From Chryseobacterium aurantiacum (GTDB lineage: Bacteria > Bacteroidota > Bacteroidia > Flavobacteriales > Weeksellaceae), in contig NZ_PXUE01000005.1 of assembly GCF_003020585.1 (NCBI RefSeq), forward strand, positions 124,001 through 188,000: 64,000 bases of DNA. Direction: 5' to 3'. Shown piece after piece: positions 62,926-64,000 of the stretch. The notes below the pieces were generated by a model. The model worked only from the letters and a program-made list of their open reading frames with translations, ran no database searches and had not been told where the DNA came from. Made by a program: the position numbers and the translations under genes. Position 1 is the first letter of the stretch. Each line of letters opens with the position of its first letter.

Positions 62926-63278
62926 AAGTAAAAGGCCGAATCTGGATAGAAACAGACTATGGTTTAAGAATAGGTAAAGGCAGGACCGCCCTGCTCGAGC
63001 AGATTGACAGGCTTGGATCCATTACCGAAGCCGCAAAAGTATTGAGAATACCCTATCGGAGAGCATGGGGAATCATACAGGATATCAATTCCGCCTCTTT
63101 GCAAAAACTTGTTATAAAGAAAGCTGGGGGAAAGGCAGGAGGAGAAAGCTGCCTCACAGAATACGGAAAGAATATCGTAGAAGAATTTAAAACAGTAGAA
63201 GAACACTTCCAAAAATTTTCTAAGGATGAAAGCAATCGTTTTAGCAGGAGGAAAAAGCTCCAGGATGGGACAAGATAA
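62913..63278 (+). CDS. ModE-type winged-helix regulator (DNA-binding domain only)
   Basis: 121 residues. Matches the N-terminal helix-turn-helix of ModE: ALLEQIDRLGSITEAAKVLRIPYRRAWGII. It lacks the C-terminal molybdate-binding (TOBE) domains, so it cannot sense molybdate in the known way. Overlaps moeA by 13 bp and mobA by 53 bp; the C-terminal basic tail comes from that overlap. Could regulate the operon or be an effector-less repressor. Confidence 0.82.
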   Translation: MENVKVKGRIWIETDYGLRIGKGRTALLEQIDRLGSITEAAKVLRIPYRRAWGIIQDINSASLQKLVIKKAGGKAGGESCLTEYGKNIVEEFKTVEEHFQKFSKDESNRFSRRKKLQDGTR

Positions 63279-63798
63279 GGCACTGATGAAACTCAACGGC
63301 AAATATATGATTGAATATATTACCCATACACTTTCTCAGTTTTTTGATGAGGTCCTGATTTCCGGGAGTCTTTCCAAGTATGATGGCTTTCAGAACAATG
63401 TCATAGAAGATTTGGTAAATGGTAAGGGTCCAATGGGTGGTATCTATTCTGCTCTGGAATATTGCAAGGAAGATATTTTCGTATGCAGCTGTGATATGCC
63501 GTTCATTTCTCCGGACCTGATCAAAAATATTCTTCAGAGAAAAAAGGAGAATAGAATAAATGTAGTTTGTCTAGGCAAAAAAATCTATCCCGTTTTAGGC
63601 ATCTATCCTCTGTCTATTATTAATGATTTAATGAAATCTATTGAAAGTGAAAATCTCAGAATGACTCAATTTCTGGAATTACAAAATACCCACTACATTG
63701 ATTATAATGACAGTCCGACAGATCAATTTTTGAATATAAACACGCCGGAGAATTTCCAGAATGCAGAAACTATAGTCAACAAAATTTACAAGCAATGA
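63226..63798 (+). CDS. mobA: Molybdenum cofactor guanylyltransferase (MobA)
   Basis: 190 residues. Opens IVLAGGKSSRMGQDKALM, the nucleotide-binding signature, and CSCDMPFISPDL. It makes MGD for DMSO-reductase-family enzymes, consistent with the bis-MGD type oxidoreductase upstream. The ATG lies inside the ModE-like gene. Its stop overlaps the next start as ATGA. Confidence 0.94.
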   Translation: MKAIVLAGGKSSRMGQDKALMKLNGKYMIEYITHTLSQFFDEVLISGSLSKYDGFQNNVIEDLVNGKGPMGGIYSALEYCKEDIFVCSCDMPFISPDLIKNILQRKKENRINVVCLGKKIYPVLGIYPLSIINDLMKSIESENLRMTQFLELQNTHYIDYNDSPTDQFLNINTPENFQNAETIVNKIYKQ

Positions 63799-64000
63799 AA
63801 AAGATTTATGTAACGGCAGGAGCTATTCTGCTATCAATAAACGTAATCGCACAAGAAAAACCAAAGATAGATTCCCTAAAAAACTATTATGAGATACAGG
63901 AAGTGAATATCTATGGAAAAGAAAAAAATGAAGGCCCCATTCACAAGATTACGATGCAGCAGATTCAGGATTTTAATAAAACAAATGTTGTAGATGCAGT
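63795..64000 (+). CDS. TonB-dependent receptor, N-terminal part
   Basis: Partial, continuing past the window. ATG overlaps the mobA stop. Signal peptide MKKIYVTAGAILLSINVIAQ, then YEIQEVNIYGKEKNEGPIHKI and MQQIQDFNKTNVVDAV, typical of a plug-domain start. An outer-membrane transporter in a molybdenum operon may import molybdate or a metal complex (inference). Confidence 0.7.
   Translation, partial: MKKIYVTAGAILLSINVIAQEKPKIDSLKNYYEIQEVNIYGKEKNEGPIHKITMQQIQDFNKTNVVDA

Noticed and set aside
1..64000. CRISPR arrays, tRNA or rRNA genes, insertion sequences, prophage
   Set aside because: No regular repeat-spacer pattern, tRNA-like TpsiC arms, transposase or phage gene was seen in any part of the window.

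Overview
The window looks like chromosome from a Bacteroidota bacterium of the Chryseobacterium/Flavobacteriia type. The supporting signs are low GC, promoters of the TTG-N19..21-TAnnTTTG type with no consistent Shine-Dalgarno sites, many small secreted proteins starting MKK..AQ, an atpB with an exported N-terminal extension, and a split ATP synthase operon. I see no rRNA, tRNA, CRISPR array, insertion sequence or prophage. The two ends cut atpG (left) and a TonB-dependent receptor (right).

Layout. 1-4.8 kb (minus): ATP synthase genes atpB-E-F-H-A-G behind one strong promoter. 5-6.4 kb: ffh. 6.5-10.4 kb (minus): five single-gene outer-membrane beta-barrel units, including two pairs of paralogues. 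10.5-18 kb: PhoH ATPase, SAM hydrolase-family protein, a 2-oxoacid dehydrogenase E2, small membrane proteins, an orphan gene, a ClC channel, and rpsF-rpsR-rplI. 18.2-23.4 kb: AraC regulator divergent from a TolC/HlyD/MFS tripartite efflux set. 23.5-25.7 kb: two secreted surface-type proteins. 25.8-31 kb: aldehyde dehydrogenase, exported thioredoxin, lipid A-type acyltransferase plus glycosyltransferase, exonuclease, apaG. 31.1-35.3 kb: sucA-sucB. 35.4-41.5 kb: an SRPBCC protein and the glycogen operon glgB-glgA-(broken lipoprotein gene)-glgC. 41.7-51 kb (plus): esterase, M17 peptidase, then a cluster of three ATP-grasp-type enzymes, an esterase, a 55-residue ORF, a GCS2-type carboxylate-amine ligase and a class I glutamine amidotransferase. 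51-54.8 kb: cyanophycin synthetase and cyanophycinase. 55.2-64 kb: one long plus-strand operon with a di-haem cytochrome b, a NasC/NarB-like molybdenum oxidoreductase, a four-cluster ferredoxin, a Rieske protein, molybdenum cofactor genes, a ModE-type regulator and the start of a TonB receptor.

How it fits together. The 36-55 kb section combines carbon storage (glycogen) with nitrogen storage (cyanophycin), and between them lies an amide-ligase cluster whose product I cannot name. This cluster is the best candidate for an undescribed pathway. The last 9 kb reads as a self-contained molybdoenzyme respiration or reduction module that carries its own cofactor synthesis, probably nitrate reduction, with an FNR-like site upstream. 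Other themes are promoters whose -7 box ends exactly 4 nt before ATG (predicted leaderless mRNAs), and intergenic spacers built from short repeated words that fold back on their own reverse complement.
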